NCBI RefSeq assembly: GCF_024758705.1
Contig: NZ_CP096971.1
Span: 3,625,501 to 3,689,500, forward strand
Length of the DNA stretch: 64,000 nt
Source of the DNA: Sphingomonas sp. SUN019
Lineage (GTDB): Bacteria; Pseudomonadota; Alphaproteobacteria; Sphingomonadales; Sphingomonadaceae
Reading direction: 5' to 3'
The position numbers were made by a program, and so were the translations under genes. Below, piece after piece: positions 33,436 through 41,510 of the stretch (positions are counted from its first letter, which is position 1; each line of letters starts with the position of its first letter). The notes under the pieces are model-generated. The model had not been told where the DNA came from. It was given only the letters and a program-made list of their open reading frames with translations, and searched no databases.

Positions 33436-35259
33436 ATGATCCGCAACGCCATTTCGCTCGCCGCGCTCGCCGCGGCCATTTCCGCTGTTCCCGCCATCGC
33501 GCAGATCGCCGCGCCGGCCAAGCCGACCGCGGCGCAGGCCGACGCCTTCATCACGGAGGCCGAGGCGACGATGGCGCGCGAATCGGTCGATGGCGCGCGC
33601 ACCGCCTGGGTCAACGCGACCTACATTACCGACGATACCGACGCGTTGGCCGCGACGAGCGGCGCGAAACTGACCGAGATGGCGGTGAAGTATGCGGTCG
33701 AGGCCGCGAAATACGCGACCGCGCCGGGGCTGTCGCCGGACACCAAGCGCAAGCTGGACATCCTGCGCGCCGGCATCGTCCTGCCTGCGCCGACCCGCGC
33801 GGGGGCGGCGAGCGAGTTGGCGACGGTCTCGACCAAGCTCCAGTCCGCCTACGGCAAGGGCAAGGGCACGCTGAACGGCCAGCCGATCAGCGGATCGGAT
33901 ATCGAGGCCGCGATGGGCGCCGAACGTGACCCGAACAAGACCAAGGAGATGTGGGTTAGCTGGCACGACCAGGTCGGCGCGCCGATGCGCGCGGACTATG
34001 CGAAGATGACTGCGATTTCGAACGAGGGCGCGAAGGAACTTGGCTATGCCGATCTCGGCGCGATGTGGCGGTCGAACTACGACATGCCGCCGGCCGAATT
34101 TGCGCAGCTTACGGACAAGATCTGGGCCGAGGTCGAGCCGCTGTACAAATCGCTCCACACGTTCGTGCGCTGGAAATTGAACGAGAAATACGGCGATGCG
34201 GTGCAGGCGAAGACCGGCCCGATCCGCGCCGATCTGCTCGGCAACATGTGGGCGCAGGAATGGGGCAACATCTACGACGTCGTCGCGCCGAAGGGCGCGG
34301 GCGATCTGGGCTTCGACACCGGCGAATTGTTGGTCGCCAAGGGTTATGACCCGATCAAGATGGTGAAAACCGGCGAAGGTTTTTACTCCTCGCTCGGCTT
34401 TGCACCGTTGCCACCGACGTTCTGGGAACGGTCGCAGATTACCAAGCCGCGCGATCGCGAAGTACAATGCCATGCAAGCGCGTGGGACGTCGACAATGTC
34501 GAGGATCTGCGGATCAAGATGTGCACGAAGGTGAACGGCGACGATTTCGTAACGATCCACCACGAACTCGGCCACAATTACTATCAGCGCGCTTACAACA
34601 AGCAGTCGTATCTGTACCTGAACGGCGCGAACGACGGTTTCCATGAGGCGATCGGCGATTTCGTCGCGCTATCAATCACGCCCGACTATCTGGTTAAGAT
34701 CAACCTGCTCGACCCCGCCAAGGTGCCGAGTGCGGACAAGGACATCGGGCTGCTGCTGCGGCAGGCGATGGACAAGGTCGCGTTCCTGCCGTTCGGGCTG
34801 CTGATCGACAAATGGCGCTGGGGCGTGTTCGACGGATCGATCCCGACCGGCCAATATCAGGCCGGGTGGGATGCGCTGCGGCTGAAGTATCAGGGCGTCG
34901 TGCCCCCGGTGAAACGCGACGAGACGCGGTTCGATCCGGGCGCGAAGAACCATGTGCCGGGCAGCACGCCCTACGCCCGCTATTTCCTGGCGCGCGTGCT
35001 GCAATTCCAGTTCTACGAGGCGGCGTGCCGTCAGGCGGGATGGAAGGGGCCGCTCCACCGCTGTTCGTTCTACGGCAACAAGGCGGTCGGCGCGAAGCTG
35101 AACACGATGCTCGAAATGGGCATGTCGAAGCCATGGCCCGACGCGCTGGAGGCGTTCACCGGTACGCGCGAGATGTCGGGCAAGGCGTTGGTGAACTATT
35201 TCGCGCCGCTGAAGACGTGGCTTGACCAGCAGAACAAGGGAAAGCCGACCGGCTGGTGA
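33436..35259 (+). CDS. M2-family peptidyl-dipeptidase (ACE homologue)
   Basis: Secreted zinc dipeptidyl carboxypeptidase related to angiotensin-converting enzyme. 607 residues with a signal peptide (about 1-22, AIAQ). Zinc motif HEXXH at 376-380 (HHELGH) with the third ligand E404 exactly 24 residues after the second His, as in ACE. The MRSNYD and FHEAIGDF segments also match. The ATG at 33436 follows AAGGG. Upstream neighbour is an unrelated hydrolase. Confidence 0.94.
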   Translation: MIRNAISLAALAAAISAVPAIAQIAAPAKPTAAQADAFITEAEATMARESVDGARTAWVNATYITDDTDALAATSGAKLTEMAVKYAVEAAKYATAPGLSPDTKRKLDILRAGIVLPAPTRAGAASELATVSTKLQSAYGKGKGTLNGQPISGSDIEAAMGAERDPNKTKEMWVSWHDQVGAPMRADYAKMTAISNEGAKELGYADLGAMWRSNYDMPPAEFAQLTDKIWAEVEPLYKSLHTFVRWKLNEKYGDAVQAKTGPIRADLLGNMWAQEWGNIYDVVAPKGAGDLGFDTGELLVAKGYDPIKMVKTGEGFYSSLGFAPLPPTFWERSQITKPRDREVQCHASAWDVDNVEDLRIKMCTKVNGDDFVTIHHELGHNYYQRAYNKQSYLYLNGANDGFHEAIGDFVALSITPDYLVKINLLDPAKVPSADKDIGLLLRQAMDKVAFLPFGLLIDKWRWGVFDGSIPTGQYQAGWDALRLKYQGVVPPVKRDETRFDPGAKNHVPGSTPYARYFLARVLQFQFYEAACRQAGWKGPLHRCSFYGNKAVGAKLNTMLEMGMSKPWPDALEAFTGTREMSGKALVNYFAPLKTWLDQQNKGKPTGW

Positions 35260-35292
35260 TGATCTGAACGGCAGCGCGCGCGATGCGGGAAA

Positions 35293-35332
35293 TTGAGCAA
35301 GCCGAAGATCTGGCGACCATCGGCTTGCTCAA
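35293..35332. terminator. Bidirectional hairpin between convergent genes
   Basis: Perfect 13-bp stem TTGAGCAAGCCGA / TCGGCTTGCTCAA with a 14-nt loop. It overlaps the stop codon of the minus-strand membrane protein and follows the M2 peptidase gene. No long U-tract on either strand. Confidence 0.65.
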
Positions 35333-36081
35333 CCTTCATCGGACTGCTCCGAAGACAGGCACGCCGTAGCCAAGGTCTTTCTTTGACCGCTGCGAGCAGC
35401 GTTCAACCGCGATCGGTTCGCGGGATCGGCTGCAAATCGCCCCGCTTTCCGCCCGCTGAACCGGTATTGGGAAACGAACAGCGTCATGGCTGCGCCAAGT
35501 TCAAGCGACTCTTCGAGGATTCGAAGTTGCCACTTTTCCGCTATGTCGACCGCCATCGCCGTCAACAGCGCCATGGACGCGAACAGGACGAATTCAAACG
35601 CACTTTCCCGCCGGACATACTGAACGAAGGGATCCAAAATTCTGGTCGTCAATGGTTTCCTGAAGAACGCCATCGCTGCGACCGCAGCAAGCAGGCTCGG
35701 CAACACCAGATACAGATACAGATTCCATTCTGCGGTGATGGCGATCTGTACGAGATCCTGTCCGCCATCCAGTTCGCCCCCGCCCGCCATCTTGGGCATA
35801 TCCCAACCGAACATGCGCGCGCCGAAGCTTACTTCGGACAGAAAGCACAGAGCCGACAAGAGCAGGACATAGGATGTTGCGATACGATCGGCGACGCCGT
35901 CCGAACGAAGCAGGGATATCGCCGCCAGGTAGGCCGCGCCCAGAAACAGCGTCGCCGACGCCCATTCTACCACGCCGTCCTCGACGAAAAACCACTTTGC
36001 GTTCAATGCGTAGGCTGCTGCAATGGCCACCAGCATCAGCAGCGATACCGCCGCAATTCCCCGTACCGACCTGAACGGCAT
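35329..36081 (-). CDS. Hypothetical multi-pass membrane protein
   Basis: 250 residues from the ATG at 36081 (GGAGG upstream). About six hydrophobic segments: residues 8-25, 35-55, 65-85, 115-140, 165-190 and around 205. Notable are EDGVVEWASATLFLGAAYL near residue 35 and a polar amphipathic region EKWQLRILEESLELGAA near 195. I recognise no family with certainty; no catalytic motif. Codon use looks less GC-biased than the neighbours. It lies alone between the M2 peptidase and ctrA. Confidence 0.75.
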   Translation of the reverse strand: MPFRSVRGIAAVSLLMLVAIAAAYALNAKWFFVEDGVVEWASATLFLGAAYLAAISLLRSDGVADRIATSYVLLLSALCFLSEVSFGARMFGWDMPKMAGGGELDGGQDLVQIAITAEWNLYLYLVLPSLLAAVAAMAFFRKPLTTRILDPFVQYVRRESAFEFVLFASMALLTAMAVDIAEKWQLRILEESLELGAAMTLFVSQYRFSGRKAGRFAADPANRSRLNAARSGQRKTLATACLSSEQSDEG

Positions 36082-36154
36082 ACACGCCTCCGTCCGAAAC
36101 AAGTCAGACGGGTGACAGATATATGTCGCGATGGCTACGGCGCTTTTTGAAACG

Positions 36155-36187
36155 GGAAAGGCCGCGACACCCCCCAGTGTCGCGGCC
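36155..36187 (-). terminator. Terminator hairpin after ctrA
   Basis: Perfect 11-bp stem GGCCGCGACAC / GTGTCGCGGCC (36160-36170 with 36177-36187), followed on the minus strand by TTTCCCGTTT. About 25 nt past the ctrA stop. Confidence 0.75.
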
Positions 36188-36212
36188 TGCTCCCGTCGTC
36201 GGGGAGTGTACG

Positions 36213-36914
36213 TCAGGCGACCTGGGTCGCGACCGTTTCCTCGGGTTCGCGCAGCACGTAGCCGCGGCCCCAGACGGTTTCGATGTAGTTTTCGCCCTGG
36301 CACGCCAGCGACAGTTTCTTGCGCAGCTTGCAGATGAAGACGTCGATGATCTTCAATTCGGGCTCGTCCATTCCGCCATAGAGGTGGTTGAGGAACATTT
36401 CCTTGGTCAGCGTGGTGCCCTTGCGGAGCGAGAGCAGCTCCAGCATCGCATATTCCTTGCCGGTCAAATGGACGCGGCTGCCGTCGACTTCGACGGTCTT
36501 GGCGTCCAGGTTGACCGCGAGCTTGCCGGTCTTGATGACCGACTGGCTGTGGCCCTTCGACCGGCGGACGACGGCGTGGATGCGCGCGACCAGTTCCTCG
36601 CGATGGAACGGCTTGGTCACGTAATCGTCGGCACCGAAGCCGAACGACCGCACCTTCGAATCCATTTCGTTCACGCCGCTAAGGATCAGCACCGGCGTGC
36701 CGACGCGCGCGACGCGCAGTTTCTTCAGCACGTCGTAACCGTGCATGTCGGGCAGGTTCAGGTCGAGCAGGATGATGTCGTAATCATACAGCTTGCCCAG
36801 ATCGAGGCCCTCTTCGCCCAGATCGGTGGTGTAGATATTGAAGCCTTCGGTCGTGAGCATAAGCTCGATCGCCTTGGCGGTCGTCGGCTCGTCCTCGATC
36901 AGCAGCACCCGCAT
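36213..36914 (-). CDS. ctrA: CtrA cell-cycle response regulator
   Basis: Master regulator of the alphaproteobacterial cell cycle; phosphorylated through the CckA-ChpT relay it controls division, motility and polarity genes. 233 residues from the ATG at 36914 ([20 protein letters not shown]). Receiver domain 1-120 with acidic pocket E7/D8, phosphoacceptor D51 (IILLDLNLP) and K104-type lysine in VTKPF; OmpR-type winged helix from about 130 with [17 protein letters not shown] and [11 protein letters not shown]. Upstream DNA has a CtrA box and GANTC sites, implying autoregulation and methylation timing. Confidence 0.97.
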   Translation of the reverse strand: MRVLLIEDEPTTAKAIELMLTTEGFNIYTTDLGEEGLDLGKLYDYDIILLDLNLPDMHGYDVLKKLRVARVGTPVLILSGVNEMDSKVRSFGFGADDYVTKPFHREELVARIHAVVRRSKGHSQSVIKTGKLAVNLDAKTVEVDGSRVHLTGKEYAMLELLSLRKGTTLTKEMFLNHLYGGMDEPELKIIDVFICKLRKKLSLACQGENYIETVWGRGYVLREPEETVATQVA

Positions 36915-36967
36915 CGTCGCGTCCCCCGTTCGAGCAACCGCGACCCCCTGTGGCCCGGCCCCCGTCA

Positions 36968-37028
36968 GATTCATTAACTAAACTGCGTCTGAACGCAAAA
37001 GGTTAATTTCGACTTAATCGAGTGATTC
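36968..37028 (-). promoter_or_regulatory. ctrA control region: CtrA box and two GANTC sites
   Basis: TTAA-TTTCGAC-TTAA at 37003-37017 is an exact TTAA-N7-TTAA CtrA box, about 90-100 nt upstream of the ctrA ATG. GATTC at 36968-36972 and 37024-37028 fit the CcrM target GANTC. In Caulobacter the ctrA promoter region is controlled by both elements; the same logic is inferred here. The box overlaps the stop codon of the upstream transporter gene. Confidence 0.7.
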
Positions 37029-38108
37029 CGGCGAGTCGCGCCGCTTGCCGGACGGAGTGAAAAGCGTGCGGTGTTCGGCGGTCGGAATGTCCTCGCCCAA
37101 TGTCTCGCGCAGATACAGGCTGCGAATCAGCGTATAGATCACCACCAGCAGCGCGGCGGAAAAAAACAGCCCGAACAGGCCGAACACCGCGCCGATCGCG
37201 AGGATCGCGAACAAGGTGATCGCGGGCGGGATCGCGACGACCCGCGCGGTGACGAAGGGCGTGATGAGGTTGGTCTGCAACAGCCGCGCGACCGCGAACA
37301 CGACCAGGGTCCAGATGATCGGGCTGGTCCCCTGCGTCGCGGCGAGGCCGAGCGCGGGAAGCATCGCCGCCAGCGGCCCGACATAGGGGATGAATTCGCT
37401 GAGGCCGGTCAACAACCCCAGCGCGGGCGCCGAGGGGACGCCCGCGATCCACAGCCCGACGCCGACCATCACCCCCATCGTCGTCATCTGGATCAGTTGC
37501 GCGCGCAGCCACAGGCGGAGCGTCGCCGCGGTGTCGGCCAGCGCATCCTCCATCGCGGCGCGCTTCGACCGCGGCATCAGCAGCAGGAAACCACGTTCGT
37601 ACACTTTCGGATCGACCGCCAAGAAGATCGCCCCGACCAGCACCAGCAGCGAATTCAGGATCAGCGCGCCCGCGCCCTCTGCGACGCCGCCGATGTCCTG
37701 CGCGATCCGGCTGCCCGCGAACGCCGCCCGCACCGCGTCCGCGATCCGCGCGCCGACCGGCGTCTGCGCCATATACGCGCCCAACTGATCGAGCAGGCCG
37801 GGCAGGCGCGTGACGAGGAGGTTGACCTGCGCGCGGAATTCGACCCCGAACAGCCAGCCGAGCAGGCCGATGATCGCCAGCACCGTGACGATCGCCAGGC
37901 CCAGCGCGGGCTTCGCCGGCACGCGCAGCCGCTCGACATAGATTTCGGCGATGGCGTGGATCACGATCGCGCCCAGGATCGAACCGAACGCCAGGATCAG
38001 CAGGTCGCTCGCCAGATAGATCGCGCCAACCACAGCCGCGACCAACAATGTCAGGATCAGCCGCCGGACATAGCGCGCATCGTCGGCATCGGGGGACAGG
38101 CGGTTCAT
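37014..38108 (-). CDS. AI-2E/PerM-family transporter
   Basis: 364 residues from the ATG at 38108 (MNRLSPDADDARYVRRL). About eight membrane helices with a large soluble region after the third (about 120-210), the PerM/YdiK/TqsA topology. The conserved GLLTGLSEFIPYVGPLAAMLPA block near residue 265 identifies the family. Members move autoinducer-2, Na+/H+ or other solutes; the substrate here is unknown. Its 3' end carries the CtrA box for ctrA. Confidence 0.9.
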   Translation of the reverse strand: MNRLSPDADDARYVRRLILTLLVAAVVGAIYLASDLLILAFGSILGAIVIHAIAEIYVERLRVPAKPALGLAIVTVLAIIGLLGWLFGVEFRAQVNLLVTRLPGLLDQLGAYMAQTPVGARIADAVRAAFAGSRIAQDIGGVAEGAGALILNSLLVLVGAIFLAVDPKVYERGFLLLMPRSKRAAMEDALADTAATLRLWLRAQLIQMTTMGVMVGVGLWIAGVPSAPALGLLTGLSEFIPYVGPLAAMLPALGLAATQGTSPIIWTLVVFAVARLLQTNLITPFVTARVVAIPPAITLFAILAIGAVFGLFGLFFSAALLVVIYTLIRSLYLRETLGEDIPTAEHRTLFTPSGKRRDSPESLD

Positions 38109-38280
38109 CGCCGCCGGAGAAACGCATGGCACATGAACCGATCGTGGCAGAATCCGCGAGGCTAGCCCAGCCGCTTCGCACCCGTCCCGCATCCGGACCC
38201 ATCCGGCGCGGCGATATTGCATAGTCGATCGATGGGAATATCATTGCGTTTCGGCACGGTCGTCTGAAAGGTCCGATTTG

Positions 38281-38868
38281 ATGGTCTCTCATGCTGCGCA
38301 TCTTTCGATCGTCACGCTGGGTGATCGCGGCGTTTCCTTGCCTGCGTGGGAGACGATGTTCGCCTGGCCGCGCTTCGGCGACGCGCACGTCGATCTGTCG
38401 GCGGATACCGTGGCGCAGCGCAATCAATGGGCGGCGAAACTCGACACTGCGGTGGCGCACGCCGATCGCGCCGTGCTGCTGGTCGCCAATGGTGCGAGCT
38501 GCTTTGCCACCGCATGGTGGGCGCGGCTGACGCCAAAAGATTACGTTTCGCGTGTCGCGGGGGCATTGCTGTTCGTGCCGTCCGACGATCGCGATGGCGA
38601 GACTGCCGCGCGCTTCGCCTCGCCGCGAATCGCGCTGCCGTTTCCGTCACTGGTTGTGTCGCACGATATGGGCGCGGGGGACGCGGACCGGCTCCGGTTG
38701 CTGGCGGCAAACTGGGGCAGTCGGGTAATAGAAAGCTCGCGCGAGCGTCGCTTCCCCGGTGCCGGCGCGTGGCGGCAGGCGCAGCGCATGATCGAAAGCG
38801 TCACTGCGCGCGTGGTCGACCACGACGTGGCGCGGATGGAACGCCTGGTGTTCGGGCGGCCTGACTAG
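38281..38868 (+). CDS. RBBP9/YdeN-like hydrolase fold, probably inactive
   Basis: 195 residues. The layout LPAWE at the N-terminus, VLLVANGASCFATAWWA (about 65-81) and LPFPSLVVSHD (about 120) follows the small RBBP9-type alpha/beta hydrolases. However the nucleophile elbow, normally AHSLGC, reads ANGASC, so Gly71 stands where Ser should be, and the C-terminal GHIN-type histidine motif is not seen (RRFPGAG instead). A non-catalytic, binding or decayed role is likely. ATG at 38281 used. Tail overlaps the LysR gene by 4 nt (CTAG). Confidence 0.72.
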   Translation: MVSHAAHLSIVTLGDRGVSLPAWETMFAWPRFGDAHVDLSADTVAQRNQWAAKLDTAVAHADRAVLLVANGASCFATAWWARLTPKDYVSRVAGALLFVPSDDRDGETAARFASPRIALPFPSLVVSHDMGAGDADRLRLLAANWGSRVIESSRERRFPGAGAWRQAQRMIESVTARVVDHDVARMERLVFGRPD

Positions 38869-39752
38869 TCGCGCAGCCGTTCGCTCAGGAACGCGATCAG
38901 CGCCTCGACCCGCGCGGGACGCAGGGGACTGGGCGGGGTCATCAGGTGAAGCCCGACCGGCGCGGGCGTCCAGTCTTTCAGGATCGGCACCAGCGCGCCG
39001 GTTTCCAGCGTGTCCCCGAGGATGAACTCCGGCAGTCGCGCGATGCCGAGCCCGGCGAGCAATGTCGGCATCATCGCCTCTCCGCTGTTGGCGGCCAGCG
39101 GCCCTTCGGCGCGGACCGACACCTCCGCCCCGCCCGGACCGCGGAAACGCCACGGGCCGGTGATGTTGGTGTAGCCGAGCAGGCGATGCTCGCCCAACTG
39201 CCCCGGATGCGTCGGTTCGCCGTGCGTGGCGATATAGGCGGGGGCGGCGACGATGCTCGCTGCGATACTGCAAAGGCGACGTGCGCGGAGCGAACTGTCG
39301 GGCAAATCGGCGATGCGCAGTGCGAGGTCATATCCTTCCGCAACGATGTCGACGCGCGCGTCCGACAGGTGGAATTCAATCTCTATGCCGGGATGCGCGG
39401 CGAGAAATTCGGCGAGCAACGGCGCGACATTCTTCACCCCGAAGCTCATCGGCGCGGCGAGCCGGACGCGCCCCTCCGGCGCGGATGCCGAATCATGCGC
39501 GGCCTCCTCCGCGCAGCGCGCCTCGACCAGGATACGCGCGGCGCGTTCGGCAAGCGGCCGCCCCGCCTCGGTCAGCGACAGGTGCCGCGAAGTGCGGTTG
39601 AACAACGACTGGCCAAGCTGGGTTTCCAGCCGCGAGACGGCCTTGGACACGGTCGCCTTCGACAGCCCGATCGCGTCGGCGGCGGCGCTGAACGAGCGGT
39701 GCTCGACGACGCTTGCGAAGATCGCCCAGGCTTCGAGATCGGGTAAGCGCAT
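38865..39752 (-). CDS. LysR-family regulator next to pirin and wrbA
   Basis: 295 residues from the ATG at 39752 (MRLPDLEAWAIF). Winged helix-turn-helix at about 5-63 (FSAAADAIGLSKATVSKAVSRLETQLG) and a substrate-binding effector domain from about 90. LysR-pirin-wrbA neighbourhoods are common in proteobacteria and suggest this protein responds to quinone or redox stress and controls the two divergent genes. A family A palindrome sits between it and pirin. Confidence 0.92.
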   Translation of the reverse strand: MRLPDLEAWAIFASVVEHRSFSAAADAIGLSKATVSKAVSRLETQLGQSLFNRTSRHLSLTEAGRPLAERAARILVEARCAEEAAHDSASAPEGRVRLAAPMSFGVKNVAPLLAEFLAAHPGIEIEFHLSDARVDIVAEGYDLALRIADLPDSSLRARRLCSIAASIVAAPAYIATHGEPTHPGQLGEHRLLGYTNITGPWRFRGPGGAEVSVRAEGPLAANSGEAMMPTLLAGLGIARLPEFILGDTLETGALVPILKDWTPAPVGLHLMTPPSPLRPARVEALIAFLSERLRD

Positions 39753-39759
39753 AAGAAAA

Positions 39760-39880
39760 TCCTCCCCGGCACGGGGAGGGGGACCAGCGAAGCTGGTGGA
39801 GGGGGGATGCCGCAAGCGGGTCCTGTGCGGCGCGCCCCCTCCGTCTCGCTACGCGATCCACCTCCCCGTTCCGGGGAGGA
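39760..39880. repeat. Long intergenic palindrome, family A copy 3
   Basis: Outer arms TCCTCCCCGGCACGGGGAGG and CCTCCCCGTTCCGGGGAGGA; inner GCTGGTGGAGGGGG pairs with CCCCCTCCGTC. Lies between the divergent LysR and pirin genes, an unusual place for this family, which otherwise sits at gene ends. Confidence 0.88.
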
Positions 39881-39968
39881 CTTAAGTTGGGAAACGATCC
39901 GTTTCAATCGTTTCTATTCTCGCGCGTCGGTCAGCGCCTTATCTCCAGCGCAACAGATGGAGGTTTCC

Positions 39969-40685
39969 ATGATCGACACCGACACCAAGATTCAACGCCG
40001 GACTTTTGACAGTCTCGGCCATGCCAATCACGGTTGGCTCGACGCGCGGCATCATTTCTCGTTCGCCAGCTATCACGATCCCGACCGCATGGGCTGGGGC
40101 GCGATCCGGGTGTGGAACGACGACACGATCCAGCCGCAGAACGGCTTCCCGCCACACCCGCACTGCGACATGGAGATCATCACCTATGTCCGCACCGGCG
40201 CGATCACGCACCAGGACTCGATGGGCAACAAGGGTCGCACGGGTGCTGGCGACGTGCAGGTGATGAGCGCCGGGTCGGGCGTGCGCCACGCCGAGTACAA
40301 TCTTGAGGACGAAACGACGACGCTGTTCCAGATCTGGATCGAGCCGCGCACCAGCGGCGGTAGTCCGAGCTGGGGTGCGAAGCCCTTTCCCAAGGCTGAC
40401 CGTTCGGGCCGCTTCGTGACGCTTGCCAGCGGTTTTGCAGAGGATACCGACGCGCTGCCGATCCGCGCCGAAGCGCGCGTGCTGGCGGCGACGCTGCAGG
40501 CAGGTGAGACGCTGACGCACCCGGTCGGCGCGGGGCGTCACGCCTATCTGGTCCCGGCGACCGGCCGGATCACGATCGACGGCCAGCCGTTCGAGGCGCG
40601 TGACGGCGCGGCGCTGTCGGGCGGCCAGACCGTCACGATCGCGGCGCAGGAAGACGCCGAAATCGTGCTCGTTGATTCCGAATGA
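39969..40685 (+). CDS. Pirin (quercetinase-like cupin)
   Basis: 238 residues from the ATG at 39969 (GGAGG 5 nt upstream). N-terminal cupin metal ligands H63, H65 (PPHPHCDMEIITYV), H107 and E109 (GVRHAEYN) match pirin. Pirins oxidise flavonoid quercetin in vitro and may act as redox-sensitive regulators; the native substrate is unknown. Followed 95 nt later by wrbA. Confidence 0.93.
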   Translation: MIDTDTKIQRRTFDSLGHANHGWLDARHHFSFASYHDPDRMGWGAIRVWNDDTIQPQNGFPPHPHCDMEIITYVRTGAITHQDSMGNKGRTGAGDVQVMSAGSGVRHAEYNLEDETTTLFQIWIEPRTSGGSPSWGAKPFPKADRSGRFVTLASGFAEDTDALPIRAEARVLAATLQAGETLTHPVGAGRHAYLVPATGRITIDGQPFEARDGAALSGGQTVTIAAQEDAEIVLVDSE

Positions 40686-40691
40686 GTTCCC

Positions 40692-40762
40692 CCCGCCGCC
40701 CGGCTCCCCCGCCGGGCGGCAACCACTGCCGCCCCGGTTCCCCTGCCGGGGCGGCATTCTTC
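40692..40762 (+). other. Two GC-rich hairpins between pirin and wrbA
   Basis: CCGCCCGG-CTCCCC-CGCCGGGCGG near 40697-40720 and TGCCGCCCCGG-TTCCCCT-GCCGGGGCGGCA at about 40728-40756, the latter followed by TTCTTC. They could attenuate read-through from pirin into wrbA or protect the upstream mRNA. Confidence 0.5.
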
Positions 40763-40780
40763 GATTGAAAGGTTGATCCC

Positions 40781-41380
40781 ATGACCAAGGTTCTCGTCCT
40801 CTATTACTCGTCCTACGGCCATATCGAGCAGATGGCCGACGCCGTCGCCGAGGGCGCACGCGCCGGCGGGGCCGATGTCGACATCCGCCGCGTCGCCGAA
40901 ACCGCGCCCCCCGAAGTCGCGGCCGCCGCGCATTTCAAGACCGACAGCGCACATCCGCTGATCGAAGGCCCCGATGCGCTGGCGGACTATGATGCGGTGA
41001 TCGTCGGCTCACCGACGCGATTCGGCCGGATGCCGAGCCAGATGGCGGCGTTCTGGGACACCACCGGCGGGCTGTGGATGCGTGGCGCCCTGGTCGGCAA
41101 GGTCGGCGGCGCGTTCACCTCCACCGCCAGCCAGCACGGCGGGCAGGAGACCACGCTGTTTTCGATCATCACGAACCTGCTGCATCAGGGGATGACGATC
41201 GTCGGGCTGGATTACGGTTTCCAGGGCCAGATGGGCGTGGACGAAGTGAAGGGCGGATCGCCTTATGGCGCGACGACGATCGCAGGTGGCGATGGTTCAC
41301 GGATGCCGAGCGCGGCGGAGCTGGACGGCGCGCGGTATCAGGGCAAGCGCATCGCGGAGACCGCGGCGAAGTTAAAGTAA
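40781..41380 (+). CDS. wrbA: WrbA NAD(P)H:quinone oxidoreductase
   Basis: FMN-dependent two-electron reduction of quinones, avoiding semiquinone radicals. 199 residues. Flavodoxin-like phosphate loop [12 protein letters not shown] at 9-20; [24 protein letters not shown] and [14 protein letters not shown] are WrbA signatures. AAAGGTTGATCCC precedes the ATG. Follows pirin under the presumed control of the divergent LysR protein. Confidence 0.95.
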   Translation: MTKVLVLYYSSYGHIEQMADAVAEGARAGGADVDIRRVAETAPPEVAAAAHFKTDSAHPLIEGPDALADYDAVIVGSPTRFGRMPSQMAAFWDTTGGLWMRGALVGKVGGAFTSTASQHGGQETTLFSIITNLLHQGMTIVGLDYGFQGQMGVDEVKGGSPYGATTIAGGDGSRMPSAAELDGARYQGKRIAETAAKLK

Positions 41381-41385
41381 TCAAT

Positions 41386-41510
41386 TCCTCCCCGGCACGG
41401 GGAGGGGGACCAGCGAAGCTGGTGGAGGGGGGCGGGCCGCAGGCGAGCCGCTCGCGGCCCGCCCCCTCCGTCAGCGCTGCGCGCTGCCACCTCCCCGTGC
41501 CGGGGAGGAT
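41386..41510. repeat. Long intergenic palindrome, family A copy 4
   Basis: Outer arms TCCTCCCCGGCACGGGGAGG and CCTCCCCGTGCCGGGGAGGA are perfect complements; CCAGCGAAGCTGG forms a small inner hairpin shared with copy 3. Lies between the convergent wrbA and vanY-type genes and directly abuts the latter's stop codon. Confidence 0.9.

Noticed and set aside
32509..34644. 711-codon open frame on the minus strand opposite the M2 peptidase and hydrolase
   Set aside because: Arg/His/Asp-rich shadow of well-supported genes on the plus strand; no domain features.
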